Shown: positions 1-9,148 of the stretch, one piece after another
Layout of the letters: each line of letters opens with the position of its first letter
How positions within the stretch are numbered: position 1 is the first letter of the stretch
Assembly (NCBI RefSeq): GCF_005063415.1
Contig: NZ_SUEG01000026.1
Span: forward strand, 1 to 37,927
Direction of reading: 5' to 3'
From: Mesorhizobium sp.
GTDB lineage: Bacteria > Pseudomonadota > Alphaproteobacteria > Rhizobiales > Rhizobiaceae
Length of the DNA stretch: 37,927 nt
The notes under the pieces: model-generated
The model's database searches: none
What the model was told of the DNA's origin: nothing
Seen by the model: only the letters and a program-made list of their open reading frames with translations
Made by a program: the position numbers and the translations under genes

Positions 1-1558
1 CATCACCGCGGGCTCGATCAAGCTGAGACGGGCCGACAACAGCATTTTCGACCTGACCGCCGCGGCCGAGCCGCAACTGACGAAGATCCGCGGCGGCGAA
101 ATCGGCATGATCTTCCAGGAGCCGATGAGCTCGCTCAATCCGGTGCTGACCATCGGCAGGGAGATCGAGGAATCGTTTCGCCTGCATCGCGGCCTGACCG
201 GTCGGCAAGCGACGGCGGCGGCCAAGGACGCGCTCGACCGCGTGCGTATTCCCGACGCTGCACGGCGGCTGAAATACACGCCCAACCAGCTTTCGGGCGG
301 CATGCTGCAGCGGGTGATGATCGCCATGGCGCTCGCGTGCAACCCGCACCTGCTCATTGCCGACGAGCCAACGACGGCGCTGGATGTTACGGTGCAGGCG
401 CAGATCATGGCGCTGCTCGCCGAGTTGAAGCAGGAAACCGGGATGTCGATGATCTTCATCACCCACGACATCGGTCTGGTTGCGGGCACCGCCGACAAGA
501 TCATGGTGATGCAAAGCGGAGAAGCTGTCGAGCAGGGCGCGCTGAACCAGATATTGGACGATCCGCGGCATCCCTATACGCGGCATCTGCTGCATGCGGT
601 GCCGCATTTCGCCGGCGGCAGTGCGACACGCAGGGATGCGCAACGCGAAAAGCAAAAAGCTGCCGAGCCGGCGCTGAAGGTCGATGGCCTCGTGGTGCGA
701 TTTCCGGTCAAGGCTGGGTTTTTCAGCCGTGTCACCGGTGCCGTGCACGCAGTGGACGGTGTGGATTTCGAGCTGATGCCGGGCGAGACATTGGCGGTCG
801 TCGGCGAGAGCGGTTCCGGAAAGTCCACCACCGCCCGCGCGATTCTGGGGCTGGTGCGCTCGACGCGCGGCACAATCTCGGCCAGCGCGCGTAAGGCCGC
901 CGCCGGGCAGAGCGCCCTTCCCGTGCAGATGGTGTTCCAGAATCCCTATGGCTCGCTCAATCCCAGACTCACCGTCGAAAGCATCCTTGCAGAGCCGGTG
1001 ATCGCTACCGGCGGACGGATAGCTGCTGAAACGCGGGCGAAAATGGCCGCGCTGTTGAAACGCGTCGGCCTTCCGGAAAACAGCCTGCAGCGCTATCCGC
1101 ACGAATTCTCCGGCGGCCAGCGGCAACGCCTGTGCATCGCTCGCGCGCTGATGCTCAATCCTTCGGTTGTCGTCCTCGACGAAGCGGTTTCGGCGCTCGA
1201 TGTGTCGGTGCAGGCCAGGGTGCTGGAGCTTTTGATCGAGCTGCAGCGTGAATTCAGGCTGGCCTATCTGTTCATCTCGCATGACATGGCTGTCGTCGAG
1301 CGGATCGCCCATCGCATCGCGGTCATCTATGCCGGCCAGATCGTCGAGATCGGCGATGCCAGATCGGTGCTCTCGGAGCCGAAGCACTCCTATACCAAAC
1401 AGCTTATCGCGGCCGTTCCCTCCATAGACCGGCGGCATGAACGATTCGAGCTGGACACGCGCCAGGTCCCGTCGCTTGTACGGCCGCCGGGATTTGAACC
1501 GGGACCAGCCAAGTGGCAGCAGTTCGGGCCGGATCATAGGGTGAGGGTTGAGGCGTGA
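1..1558 (+). CDS. Fused two-domain peptide ABC transporter ATPase (YejF/GsiA type), 5' truncated
   Basis: The frame is open from the left edge, so the true start and the first Walker A lie outside the window. What remains is the rear of ATPase domain 1 (Q-loop [11 protein letters not shown], signature LSGGMLQR near 290, Walker [13 protein letters not shown] near 350) and a complete domain 2 (Walker [10 protein letters not shown] near 803-830, signature FSGGQRQR near 1105, Walker [13 protein letters not shown] near 1166, switch motif ISHD). The DEA in place of DEP is common in this subfamily. The RPPGFEPGP tail is also typical of oligopeptide ATPases. Two ATPase halves in one chain fit the YejF/GsiA type, which energises dipeptide or oligopeptide import at the inner membrane. 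With a serine hydrolase and anmK downstream, the likely cargo is murein peptides; this is inferred from context. Confidence 0.9.
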   Translation, partial: ITAGSIKLRRADNSIFDLTAAAEPQLTKIRGGEIGMIFQEPMSSLNPVLTIGREIEESFRLHRGLTGRQATAAAKDALDRVRIPDAARRLKYTPNQLSGGMLQRVMIAMALACNPHLLIADEPTTALDVTVQAQIMALLAELKQETGMSMIFITHDIGLVAGTADKIMVMQSGEAVEQGALNQILDDPRHPYTRHLLHAVPHFAGGSATRRDAQREKQKAAEPALKVDGLVVRFPVKAGFFSRVTGAVHAVDGVDFELMPGETLAVVGESGSGKSTTARAILGLVRSTRGTISASARKAAAGQSALPVQMVFQNPYGSLNPRLTVESILAEPVIATGGRIAAETRAKMAALLKRVGLPENSLQRYPHEFSGGQRQRLCIARALMLNPSVVVLDEAVSALDVSVQARVLELLIELQREFRLAYLFISHDMAVVERIAHRIAVIYAGQIVEIGDARSVLSEPKHSYTKQLIAAVPSIDRRHERFELDTRQVPSLVRPPGFEPGPAKWQQFGPDHRVRVEA

Positions 1559-1595
1559 TGGGCGGTACTCTGGGAGATACGATGTCGGCGGGACA

Positions 1596-1757
1596 GCGCC
1601 CCCCTCTGTCCTGCCGGACATCTCCCCCTCAAGGGGGGAGATTGGCAGTTTCGGCGCCGGCGTCCATTTCTTTCCACATTGAAAACTGGCGAAACCTGCG
1701 GCGACATCTAATCTCCCCCCTTGAGGGGGAGATGTCCGGCAGGACAGAGGGGGGCGC
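1596..1757. repeat. Palindromic intergenic element, copy 1
   Basis: Two 48-base arms, 1596-1643 and 1710-1757, are perfect reverse complements and flank a 66-base spacer. Each arm contains the motif CTGTCCTGCCGGACATCT followed by a C-run/G-run mini-palindrome. The same arm and a related spacer recur at 20767-20939, and half of the element at 37862-37927. It lies inside the probable murein-recycling operon, so the mRNA here would fold into a very long hairpin. It encodes no protein, and the open frame across it (1555-1794) is incidental. It resembles the RIME or MITE-like intergenic repeats described in rhizobia, but the family name is not established here. Confidence 0.9.
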
Positions 1758-1790
1758 CGTAGAGCGCCAACTTTCGGGCGGAGGCCACCA

Positions 1791-2795
1791 TTGAACGACC
1801 TCGCCGACCTCTTCTCCCGCGCATTCGCCCCGCTCGAAGCGGCCGTGGCTGCGTCGCGCATTCCGGGCGGCGTGCTCGGCATAGTCGACCGGGACGGTCA
1901 GCGCATCGTCCGGGCAATCGGCTCAGCCCAAGTCGTGCCGAAGATAAGGCCGATGCATGTCGGGACATGGTTCGACCTGGCATCCCTGACCAAAGTCATC
2001 TTCACCACGCCGCGTGTACTGGCACTGGCGGAAGAAGGCGTCATCGACCTCGACGCGCCGCTGATTTCGGTCCTGCCCGACCTTCGCCAATATGACGAAA
2101 GAGCCTGGGAACGGAAGGTGACATTTCGCCAGTGCCTCGGTCATCAGACACCGTTTCCCGCCGTCGCGCCGATCTACACCTACGGCCGCGATCCCGAGCT
2201 GTTGCGCGCCTTTGTCCTGCAGCGCGAGTGGCAGGTCGGGGAGCCGGTCTATTCCGATATCAACTTCATCCTGCTCGGCTTTGTTCTGGAGCGCCTGTCC
2301 GGCAAGACCATTCGCGACATGGATCCCGGTCCAGGCTTCGCGTTCTCCGCCGAACCGGATCGAGCGGCGGCGACCGAAGACTGCACATGGCGTCATCGCG
2401 TGCTGTCAGGCGAGGTCCACGACGACAATTGCTCGGCATTGCAAGGGGCCGGTCACGCCGGCCTGTTCGGAACGGCAGCTTCGGTCCTCGACTTTGCGCG
2501 AGGGCTGCTGGACGGGACCGGCGCATCCGCGAGTTCGATAGCGCTGATGCGCACGCCCTTGTCGGCAACCCGCACCCATGGCTGGGAGCGACCCTACGAA
2601 GGCTGGTCCGGCGGCGGGCTGTGCAGCCCCGAAACCATCGGGCATACCGGCTTCACCGGCACCGGGCTTTGGGTCGACTTCGACAAAGGCAGAGCGTGGA
2701 CCTTGCTCACCAACCGGATCCATCCGACACGTCATTTCAACAGCGGGATCGCAGCGCTTCGCCAAGCGGTCGGCGATCTCGTCAACGGAGCCTGA
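1791..2795 (+). CDS. Serine hydrolase of the beta-lactamase / penicillin-binding-protein fold
   Basis: The 334-residue protein carries the class C beta-lactamase-type catalytic set: SLTK at 65-68 (nucleophile Ser and Lys), YSD at 154-156 and HTG at 285-287. The start is a TTG with GGAGG at 1780-1784, seven bases upstream; no better in-frame ATG was seen. No clear signal peptide is visible, which suggests a cytoplasmic enzyme. Family members are esterases, D-aminopeptidases or DD-peptidases. It ends five bases before anmK and follows a peptide-transporter ATPase, so a role in trimming imported muropeptides is plausible but inferred. Substrate specificity cannot be read from the sequence. Confidence 0.85.
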   Translation: MNDLADLFSRAFAPLEAAVAASRIPGGVLGIVDRDGQRIVRAIGSAQVVPKIRPMHVGTWFDLASLTKVIFTTPRVLALAEEGVIDLDAPLISVLPDLRQYDERAWERKVTFRQCLGHQTPFPAVAPIYTYGRDPELLRAFVLQREWQVGEPVYSDINFILLGFVLERLSGKTIRDMDPGPGFAFSAEPDRAAATEDCTWRHRVLSGEVHDDNCSALQGAGHAGLFGTAASVLDFARGLLDGTGASASSIALMRTPLSATRTHGWERPYEGWSGGGLCSPETIGHTGFTGTGLWVDFDKGRAWTLLTNRIHPTRHFNSGIAALRQAVGDLVNGA

Positions 2796-2800
2796 GAGTC

Positions 2801-3931
2801 ATGAATCCGAAAAATGGCGAACCAATGTGGGCCGTCGGCCTGATGACCGGCACCGTGCTGGACGGCAATATCGACGTCGCGCTGATCAAGACCGACGGCG
2901 AACGGATCGCGGATTTCGGCACCTACACGCTGGCCCCCTACCCGCAGTCGATCCGGACCTTGCTGGAAGAGACGCTTGGCCAGGCAAGGAGCTGGAATTT
3001 CACCGGGCCGGAACCGGCAATCTTCCACGAGGCAGAAGAGGCGCTGACGCGCGCGCAGTCCGCAGCAGTCAAGCTGTTGGTCGAAAACTACGGGCTGACG
3101 ATGACCGATATCGGGGTGGTTGGCTTTCATGGCCAGACCGTGCTGCATCGTGCCCCGCAAGCCGGCCGGCTTGGCCAGACCCGCCAGCTCGGCGATGGCG
3201 AGCTGATGCATGCCATCCTGGGCACCAAGGTCGCCTATGACTTCCGCTCGGCCGACATACGCGCCGGCGGCCAGGGCGCGCCGCTGTCGGCCGCCTATCA
3301 CGCCGCGCTACTGCGCGAAGCCGACGCCAGCGGCGACACGGCGGTGCTCAATCTCGGCGGCGTCGCCAACATCACCTGGTGGGACGGCAAGGACAATGTT
3401 GTTGCCTTCGACACCGGGCCCGCCAACGCACCGCTGAACGATTTCATCAAATCGAAGGGGCTCGGCGAAATGGACCGCGACGGCGCGCTGGCTCGCGTCG
3501 GGACGGTCGACGAGGCACGGCTGGCCAAGCTCCTGCAGCATCCGTATTTGACCAAACCCTACCCGAAATCGCTGGACCGTTTCGATTTCGGCGCCTCGAT
3601 GGCGGACGGGATGAATGCCGAGGATGGCGCTGCCCTGCTGACGACCTTCACCGCGGCCGCGGTCGGCAAGGCGCTCGATCTTCTGCCGCGCCGGCCGAAG
3701 CGGCTGGTGGTCAGCGGTGGCGGTCGACACAACCCAACGATCATGGCCATGCTTGGCAGCCGCGCCGGCGTCGAAGCCGTACCGGCGGAGGCGCTTGGCT
3801 GGAAGGGCGACGCGGTGGAGGCGGAGTGCTTTGCCTTCCTGGCAGTGCGCGTGCTCAGAGGATTGCCGATCAGCTTCCCCAGCACGACCGGCGTGCCCCA
3901 GCCGATGTGCGGTGGACGCCTTGCCGGCTAG
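2801..3931 (+). CDS. anmK: Anhydro-N-acetylmuramic acid kinase
   Basis: The 376-residue protein matches AnmK in length and motifs: the phosphate-binding [10 protein letters not shown] at 13-22 (TGT-LDG in place of the enterobacterial SGTS-DG), FHGQTVLHR near 109, the conserved [15 protein letters not shown] at 147-161, NLGGVANI at 184-191, FDTGPAN near 203-209, and the terminal PQPMCGG. The enzyme hydrolyses and phosphorylates 1,6-anhydroMurNAc to MurNAc-6-phosphate in cell-wall recycling. The ATG at 2801 is five bases after the upstream stop, so the two genes are probably co-transcribed. The reading frame is open well upstream, but that part overlaps the hydrolase gene and is not used. The stop abuts the stop of the convergent gene at 3932. 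Confidence 0.95.
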   Translation: MNPKNGEPMWAVGLMTGTVLDGNIDVALIKTDGERIADFGTYTLAPYPQSIRTLLEETLGQARSWNFTGPEPAIFHEAEEALTRAQSAAVKLLVENYGLTMTDIGVVGFHGQTVLHRAPQAGRLGQTRQLGDGELMHAILGTKVAYDFRSADIRAGGQGAPLSAAYHAALLREADASGDTAVLNLGGVANITWWDGKDNVVAFDTGPANAPLNDFIKSKGLGEMDRDGALARVGTVDEARLAKLLQHPYLTKPYPKSLDRFDFGASMADGMNAEDGAALLTTFTAAAVGKALDLLPRRPKRLVVSGGGRHNPTIMAMLGSRAGVEAVPAEALGWKGDAVEAECFAFLAVRVLRGLPISFPSTTGVPQPMCGGRLAG

Positions 3932-4360
3932 TTAAGCCACCAATTTCTTCTGCAGGAAGATGCGGCTGCGGCCAATGGGGAAGTCGGCAAGCGCGCCGAA
4001 GGGCCGGTAGCCCTGGCGCTCATAGGCCTTGGCCGCCCGTGGGTTGAACGTGTCGATCCAGGCGCCGTGACAGCCGCGCGCCATTGCCTCCCTCTCGGCT
4101 GCCTCGAGCATCCGGCCGGCCATGCGCTGGCCGCGCAGCCGTTCATCGACCCAGAGCCATTGCACATAGAGCCAGCCCCAGGCAGTGTATCCCGAGATGC
4201 CGGCGACAACAGCGCCGTGCTCATTGCGGACGAACACGGCCAATGTCTTCCTGCCGGAGGCGCCGACATCGCTGTCGTTGAACGCCGTAAGCCGCTCTCC
4301 AAGAAAAGCGAGCTCGTGCGGCAAGGGATCGGCGGTTGTCTCAAGCGTTGTATTGTCCAT
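3932..4360 (-). CDS. GNAT family N-acetyltransferase
   Basis: The 142-residue protein is a single GNAT domain. The acetyl-CoA motif A appears as LWVDERLRGQRMAGRML (R-x-x-G/A type loop RGQRMAG), followed by the motif B region AYERQGYRPFG. The substrate cannot be told. No strong ribosome site is seen before the ATG at 4358-4360. The gene is convergent with anmK with no spacing between stops, and is read in the same direction as the MFS gene behind it, 49 bases away. Confidence 0.85.
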   Translation of the reverse strand: MDNTTLETTADPLPHELAFLGERLTAFNDSDVGASGRKTLAVFVRNEHGAVVAGISGYTAWGWLYVQWLWVDERLRGQRMAGRMLEAAEREAMARGCHGAWIDTFNPRAAKAYERQGYRPFGALADFPIGRSRIFLQKKLVA

Positions 4361-4409
4361 CCAACGAGCATCTATCGAAGGACCGAACCGAGACGCAAGC
4401 CTTGCTGCG

Positions 4410-5591
4410 CTATTGCTTCGGTGAACGCCACGCCGCTGCCGCAGCAGCGATCAGCATGAGCAAGGCTGCAACCACCGCGGATGCCGCAAAACCGAATGTG
4501 GAATAAAGCGGTCCGAACGCCGTGGTGCCGACGAACACCGCAAGATAGGTCACTGCGCTGTTCAAACCCATGATCGTGCCGCGGCGCGCAGGATCGAGCG
4601 CCGAGAGGCGCATCACCAGGACGTTCAGCCCGAAATGATTGGCAAGACCCCAGACGGCTATCATCGCTATGGTCAGATGGAAACTACTGCTCGCCGCGGC
4701 AATCGCGACATAGACGGCTGCGACGAGCAGGTAGGCAAACGGCATGACACGCCGCGCGCCCAGGCGGTCGATAACGCCATCAAGAAGCGCCGCCGTGCCA
4801 AAGCCGGCGCCATAGGCGAGCGCGGCAAGCCCATTGGCACTGACCGGCCGTCCCAAGCCGTTGTGAAGGTGATCGCCGAGATAGCCATAGACGCCGTAGA
4901 ACGCGGTCATGAAGGCGGCGCAGGCAACCAGAAGCGGCACTATGCCGGGAACGCTCAAGGCGCCCAGCGGCGTCGGCGCCGGACCACTCTTCCTGACATC
5001 GCTCAGCGACGTCAGCGACAGGCTGGCCAAGGCGAGTGCTGCCAGCACCGCGACCGCCGCGAAAACGGCGCGCCAATGCACCAGGTCGGCAAGTACGGCC
5101 GACAGCGAAACGCCGGCGACCATGCTCAGCGTCCAGCCGGTCAGCACGACGCCGATGGTCCCGCTTTCGCGTCCGGGCGGCGCAATCGCGGCGGAGCTGG
5201 CATAGATTGCCGGCATGGCGACACCTGCAGCGATGCCGGCGAGAAGCTGGGCCGCGACCAGCGCCGTCACTGTCGCCGCAGCGGCGCTGGCGACGAGCGC
5301 AATTGCCAGCAGCAGCAACGCCCCTTGCAGCATGCGGCGGGCGCCGAGCCGGTCGATGTAGCGCGCCAGGAACAAGGCGCTTGCCGACGTACCTAGCCCG
5401 AAGGCAGCGGACGCGATCATGACCGCCGGCACGCTTGTGCCGAACGATGCGGCCACAGCCGGTGCGATCGGACTGAGCACCAGCGAGTTCGAGCCGATCA
5501 CGGCGATGCACCCGGTCAGCAGGTAGGCGAGTGCCGGGATTGGCGGCTTGGGGGCCGCTGCGAATGTGGCGACTTGATCACTGTTCGACAT
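4410..5591 (-). CDS. Major facilitator superfamily transporter (12 TM, DHA1-like efflux type)
   Basis: The 393-residue protein is strongly hydrophobic, with about twelve membrane segments in two halves. An ARYIDRLGARR loop between helices 2 and 3 matches MFS motif A (D-R-x-G-R-R type) and is repeated in the second half as VIDRLGARRVM. Length and pattern fit the DHA1 drug/arabinose efflux group, which exports small molecules by proton antiport. The start at 5591 is 48 bases from the ATG of the divergent Lrp/AsnC gene, so that regulator probably controls it, as is usual for Lrp-exporter pairs. The substrate is unknown; amino acids or derivatives are a reasonable guess. Confidence 0.85.
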   Translation of the reverse strand: MSNSDQVATFAAAPKPPIPALAYLLTGCIAVIGSNSLVLSPIAPAVAASFGTSVPAVMIASAAFGLGTSASALFLARYIDRLGARRMLQGALLLLAIALVASAAAATVTALVAAQLLAGIAAGVAMPAIYASSAAIAPPGRESGTIGVVLTGWTLSMVAGVSLSAVLADLVHWRAVFAAVAVLAALALASLSLTSLSDVRKSGPAPTPLGALSVPGIVPLLVACAAFMTAFYGVYGYLGDHLHNGLGRPVSANGLAALAYGAGFGTAALLDGVIDRLGARRVMPFAYLLVAAVYVAIAAASSSFHLTIAMIAVWGLANHFGLNVLVMRLSALDPARRGTIMGLNSAVTYLAVFVGTTAFGPLYSTFGFAASAVVAALLMLIAAAAAAWRSPKQ

Positions 5592-5639
5592 ATGGCAATA
5601 ATGGCCGTACCAAATTCTGTATCAATCGGGAATCTTAAT

Positions 5640-6179
5640 ATGGATGAAGAAACAGATGGCATTCCGCAGAACAGGCCTGCCGCCCGCGATATCGATGCAA
5701 CCGACCGAAAAATATTAGGCGTTCTGGTCGAGGACGCCATGATCAGCTATGCCGACCTCGGCGACCGCGTCGGCCTTTCGCCGCCGGCAGTCCATGAACG
5801 CGTCAAGCGCCTGCGGCGCAGCGGCGCCATCCGCAACACTGCGGTCATCATCGATCCCAAGTCGGTGCACAAGCCGCTGCTCGCCTTCGTCCATATCGAC
5901 ACCAAGGGGTGGGGAAAGACGCCGGAGTTGATGGCGATTTCCGAACATCCCGAAGTCGAGGAGATCCATTCGGTGGCCGGCGACACATGCATGCTGATCA
6001 AGGTCCGCACCGAGGACACGCGGGCGCTCGAGGGACTGCTGTCGCGCCTCTACGAAACACCCGGCGTCACCTCGACGCGAAGCTACGTCGTGCTCTCGAC
6101 CTATCTCGAGCGGCCGGTGCAGCCGGGGATTACGACGGAGTGGCCGACGCCCCGGCACATGGCCAAGCCACTCTATTAA
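5640..6179 (+). CDS. Lrp/AsnC family transcriptional regulator
   Basis: From the ATG at 5640 the protein has 179 residues. The N-terminal winged helix is clear (IDATDRKILGVLVEDAMISY, then LGDRVGLSPPAVHERVKRLRRSGAI), followed by the RAM/AsnC ligand domain ending in the VTSTRSYVVLSTYLER strand typical of the family. In-frame ATGs at 5592 and 5601 are alternatives that would lengthen the N-terminus; 5640 is chosen because the extra residues are unlike the family. It diverges from the MFS exporter over a 48-base interval, so one operator could serve both genes. Such proteins bind DNA as multimers and respond to amino acids. Confidence 0.88.
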   Translation: MDEETDGIPQNRPAARDIDATDRKILGVLVEDAMISYADLGDRVGLSPPAVHERVKRLRRSGAIRNTAVIIDPKSVHKPLLAFVHIDTKGWGKTPELMAISEHPEVEEIHSVAGDTCMLIKVRTEDTRALEGLLSRLYETPGVTSTRSYVVLSTYLERPVQPGITTEWPTPRHMAKPLY

Positions 6180-6218
6180 CTCAAACGATCCTCGCGCGTA
6201 TCCAAAGTCGAACCGGGA

Positions 6219-6231
6219 ACGTCTTAGACGT
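6219..6231. promoter_or_regulatory. 13-base perfect palindrome upstream of the RibD-like reductase gene
   Basis: ACGTCTTAGACGT is a perfect inverted repeat about a central T, in the 140-base gap between the Lrp stop and the reductase start. It is a possible operator or a short hairpin after the Lrp gene. No adjacent T-run supports termination. Confidence 0.35.
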
Positions 6232-6319
6232 GCATCCTGTGGTCATCCATCGGGTCGGTTTCGTTTTCGCCGGTTCCTTGGGTGCGACGGGATGTCTGTT
6301 GCGCAACCGGAGACACGCG

Positions 6320-6859
6320 ATGAGAAAATTGATCGTGGGCAGCTTCATTTCGCTGGACGGCGTCATCGAGGCACCAATGGAATGGGCGTCACCCTTCTTC
6401 GACGAGGAGATGAAGGAGCACTCCTATGAAAAGGCCGGCGAGGCGGATTTTTTCCTGCTCGGCCGCGTCACCTATGAAATGTTTTCGGCGTGCTGGCCGC
6501 AGGTCAAAGGCAGCAAGTACATGGACCGCATGAACGGGCTGAAGAAGCTCGTCGCGTCGCGCAGCCTCAAGGCAGTGAGCTGGAACGCGTCGCTGATCGA
6601 AGGCGACGTCGCTGCCGAAATCGCCAGGATCAAGCAGCAAACCGGCGGCAACATATTGAAGTATGGAGTGAGCAATCTCGACCAGACGCTGCTCGCCAAC
6701 AGGCTTGTCGACGAGTATCAACTCTCGATCGTGCCGACCCGCGTCGGCCAAGGCAAACGCGCTTTCCAGGATGTCGACCCGTCCCTGGTCAAGCTGGAGC
6801 TTATAGATACGCACCGTTTCAAGAACGGCGTCATTACGCTGACCTATGTCCCGCTATGA
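6320..6859 (+). CDS. Dihydrofolate reductase-like (RibD C-terminal domain) family protein
   Basis: The 179-residue protein has the family's features: the opening MRKLIVGSFISLDGVIEAP, the FLLGRVTYEMFSACWP segment (LGRxTYE motif), the conserved K/R-x-VxSRSL region and a central GGNILKYGVSNLDQTLL stretch. These proteins share the DHFR/RibD fold and presumably bind NADPH, but few have a known substrate. The ATG at 6320 has GGAG at 6309-6312. It lies ten bases before the sigma-factor gene and is likely co-transcribed with it; such pairings with ECF sigma genes are frequent in bacteria. Confidence 0.85.
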   Translation: MRKLIVGSFISLDGVIEAPMEWASPFFDEEMKEHSYEKAGEADFFLLGRVTYEMFSACWPQVKGSKYMDRMNGLKKLVASRSLKAVSWNASLIEGDVAAEIARIKQQTGGNILKYGVSNLDQTLLANRLVDEYQLSIVPTRVGQGKRAFQDVDPSLVKLELIDTHRFKNGVITLTYVPL

Positions 6860-6868
6860 TCGTGTACC

Positions 6869-7786
6869 ATGAAGATGCAGCCAAGACTTGCCCCGACAGG
6901 GCTTTTCGACGTCCGCTACGCCGGCTTCCTGGAGACGGTCGCGCATTTGCGTGGACGGCTGCACCGCTACTGCGCACGCATGACCGGTTCGACGCTCGAC
7001 GCCGAAGACGTCATGCAAGAGGCGCTGTTCGAGGCCTATCGGAAGATCGAGAAGCTGGACGATGCGAGCGCCCTTCGCCCCTGGCTGTTTCGCATCGCGC
7101 ATAATCGCTGCATCGATTTCCTGCGAAGCCGGCAGGTGCGCCAGCAGGCTGAGGCCAATTTCGCCGAGGACGAGATCATCCTGCCGGTCGAGCCGGCGGG
7201 CCAGGGCGCGGATCGCGCGATCGAACGGCTGGTGATCCACCTGCCGCCCAAGGAGCGCGCCTGCGTTCTGCTCAAGGATGTATTCGACTATTCGCTGGAA
7301 GAGATCGCCGGTCTAGCCGGCTCAACCGTGGGTGGCGTCAAGGCTGCGTTGAACCGTGGCCGCTCGAAATTGGCCGCCTTGTCGGGCGAGCCAATCGTCC
7401 GTTCGGAGCCCAAAAGCGATCCGGAACTTCTGGAATTGCTCAGGCGCTATATCGAACTGTTCAACCGCCGCGATTGGGACGGGGTACGGGCGTTGACCAG
7501 CGCCGACGCACAATTGCGGGTTGCGGATTGCTTCAAGGGCAGGCTGTCGGAATCACCTTACTTCGTCGAATACGAAAAAGCCTCGACGGCCTGGAAAATA
7601 GCGATTGGCGAGATTGATGGCGAGGCGGTGCTGCTCGTGCTCCACCATGGCGAAGACGGTTGGAAGCCGGCCCATCCCGTTCGGATCGAAGCCGCCGGCG
7701 GGATCATCAATCGCATCACTGATTATTATGCCTGCCCCTGGATCGTGCCGACGGCTGGTGCGGTGGTCGTTTCCGGGCCGGCCTAA
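6869..7786 (+). CDS. ECF sigma factor with C-terminal SnoaL/NTF2-like domain
   Basis: The 305-residue protein is much longer than a plain ECF sigma factor (about 180). Region sigma-2 is seen at about 25-95 (LDAEDVMQEALFEAYRKIEK, LFRIAHNRCIDFLRSR), sigma-4 at about 120-175 (LPPKERACVLLKDVFDYSLEEIA, VGGVKAALNRGRSKL), and a SnoaL-like tail at about 190-295 starting ELLRRYIELFNRRDWDGV. No anti-sigma gene is adjacent, which fits ECF groups such as ECF41 or ECF56 where the tail itself controls activity. The exact group is not assigned. The start is ATG at 6869, with a second in-frame ATG two codons on. Confidence 0.88.
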   Translation: MKMQPRLAPTGLFDVRYAGFLETVAHLRGRLHRYCARMTGSTLDAEDVMQEALFEAYRKIEKLDDASALRPWLFRIAHNRCIDFLRSRQVRQQAEANFAEDEIILPVEPAGQGADRAIERLVIHLPPKERACVLLKDVFDYSLEEIAGLAGSTVGGVKAALNRGRSKLAALSGEPIVRSEPKSDPELLELLRRYIELFNRRDWDGVRALTSADAQLRVADCFKGRLSESPYFVEYEKASTAWKIAIGEIDGEAVLLVLHHGEDGWKPAHPVRIEAAGGIINRITDYYACPWIVPTAGAVVVSGPA

Positions 7787-7806
7787 GCGGCAGCAGGACC
7801 TGCAAG

Positions 7807-7848
7807 TGTCCGGCATCAACCTCAATGAAATGGGATCGATGCCGGACA
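7807..7848. terminator. Hairpin between convergent genes
   Basis: TGTCCGGCATC at 7807-7817 and GATGCCGGACA at 7838-7848 form a perfect 11-bp stem with a 20-base loop, in the 75-base gap between the convergent sigma-factor and binding-protein genes. The position fits a two-way transcript end. No T-run follows on either strand, so factor-independent termination is not proven. Confidence 0.5.
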
Positions 7849-7861
7849 AGACATAGGCAGT

Positions 7862-9121
7862 CTACTGAAGCTTCGCCTGCAAGGCGTTGACGTCATCCGT
7901 CGTCATTTCGCCGTCGGTCGTCACCTTGCCGTCGACGATCTTCCAGAGCCGGAACGGGCCGGTGATGTCGCCATACTTATCGAAGGCGACCGGACCGATG
8001 ACGCCTTCGTAGCGGATCGGCTTGCCCTCCTTGATCAGGCCGAGCGCCTTGGCGAACTCGTCCTTGCCGGCATGGATCGGCGTGCCGGCCGGGTCGACTG
8101 CCTTGTACATCGCATCCTTGATCTTGGCCGGGTCCTCGGAGCCGGCAATGGCGATGGCCAAGCCGACAATGGCGCCGGCATCATAGGATCGGTCGGCCGC
8201 CGGGTTCGAAGGTTCGATGCCCGAAAACGCCTTGTAGTTCTTGGTGAAATATTCGGTCGATGCGGTCGGGCTGGTGCCCGAGGACGTGCCATAGGCGTCC
8301 TTCAAATAGTCGGCGCCAACGGATTCGATGAAGTCCGGGCTGTTCATGCCGTCATTGAGCAGGAATTTCTGGACACCGCCCTGCGAAATCCAGGTGCGGG
8401 CGATGGTTGCGCCGTCGACAGGCGTGCTGACGAGATAAAGCCCATCCGGTTCGCCGGCCATCGCCGCGGTCACCTCCGAGGCATAGCTCGACTGCTTTTC
8501 ATTGTAGGGCGTGTCGGAGACGATGGTGCCGCCGAGCGCCTTATAGGCGCGCGAGAATTCTGCCACCATGTTGACGCCGAAGTCGTTGTTGACGTGGATG
8601 ACCGACAGCTTCTTGAAACCCTTGTCGATGGCGTATTTGGCGGCGGCGACGCCCTGCAGCGCGTCCGAGGTGATGGTGCGGAAGAAAATGCCGTTGGTCT
8701 TGCCGTCGCGTCCGAGCGCCGTCAGCGTTGGCGATGAAGAGGCTGGCGAGACCTGGACGATCTTGGCCGGAGCGGTGACCGAGGTCAGGATCGGGATCGA
8801 CACCGAAGAGATGATGCCGCCGATGATGACCGGTACCTTCTTGACCTGCACGAGCTGCGTCGCGGCGTCGACCGCGATGTTGCCCTGGCTCTGGCTGTCG
8901 CGGGTGTCGGTCGTGAGATCGCAGCCGCGCACGCCGCCAGCATCGTTGATGTCGCGGAATGCCATCTCGACCGATTTGGCCCCTGCCTGGCCGTACTCGC
9001 CGGCTGGGCCTGTCAGTTCCATGACGAGGCCGACGGTGATCTTGCAATCGGCGGCGTGCGCTGCGCCGGCCGCTGTCAGCAGAGCGAGCGCGGTGGTGAT
9101 CTGAAGTATGGTCTTTTTCAT
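7862..9121 (-). CDS. Branched-chain amino acid-type ABC transporter substrate-binding protein
   Basis: The 419-residue protein has a clear Sec signal (MKKTILQITTALALLTAAGA, probable cleavage after AHA at 23) and a type I periplasmic binding fold of the LivJ/LivK class: ITVGLVMELTGPAGEYGQ, FRDINDAGGV, and the central VIGGIISSVSIPI region. It captures the ligand in the periplasm for a LivFGHM-type permease, almost certainly the one encoded at 12370-15798 since no other is present. AAAGGGG precedes the ATG. It is the last gene of the left-going unit starting at 12241. The ligand need not be an amino acid; this family also binds amides, urea and aromatic acids. Confidence 0.9.
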   Translation of the reverse strand: MKKTILQITTALALLTAAGAAHAADCKITVGLVMELTGPAGEYGQAGAKSVEMAFRDINDAGGVRGCDLTTDTRDSQSQGNIAVDAATQLVQVKKVPVIIGGIISSVSIPILTSVTAPAKIVQVSPASSSPTLTALGRDGKTNGIFFRTITSDALQGVAAAKYAIDKGFKKLSVIHVNNDFGVNMVAEFSRAYKALGGTIVSDTPYNEKQSSYASEVTAAMAGEPDGLYLVSTPVDGATIARTWISQGGVQKFLLNDGMNSPDFIESVGADYLKDAYGTSSGTSPTASTEYFTKNYKAFSGIEPSNPAADRSYDAGAIVGLAIAIAGSEDPAKIKDAMYKAVDPAGTPIHAGKDEFAKALGLIKEGKPIRYEGVIGPVAFDKYGDITGPFRLWKIVDGKVTTDGEMTTDDVNALQAKLQ

Positions 9122-9148
9122 TGTTGTTCCCCTTTCGTTACACGACTC

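Noticed and set aside
1475..1512. tRNA-like T-arm (GGGATTTGAACC) on the minus strand
   Set aside because: The T-stem has a mismatch, no acceptor, D or anticodon arm follows, and the stretch encodes the conserved RPPGFEPGP tail of the ATPase.
1555..1794. 79-codon open frame
   Set aside because: It lies almost wholly in the palindromic repeat element, and its residues are translations of the repeat arms.
2132..2800. Upstream extension of the anmK frame
   Set aside because: It overlaps the serine hydrolase gene; AnmK family length and motifs begin at 2801.
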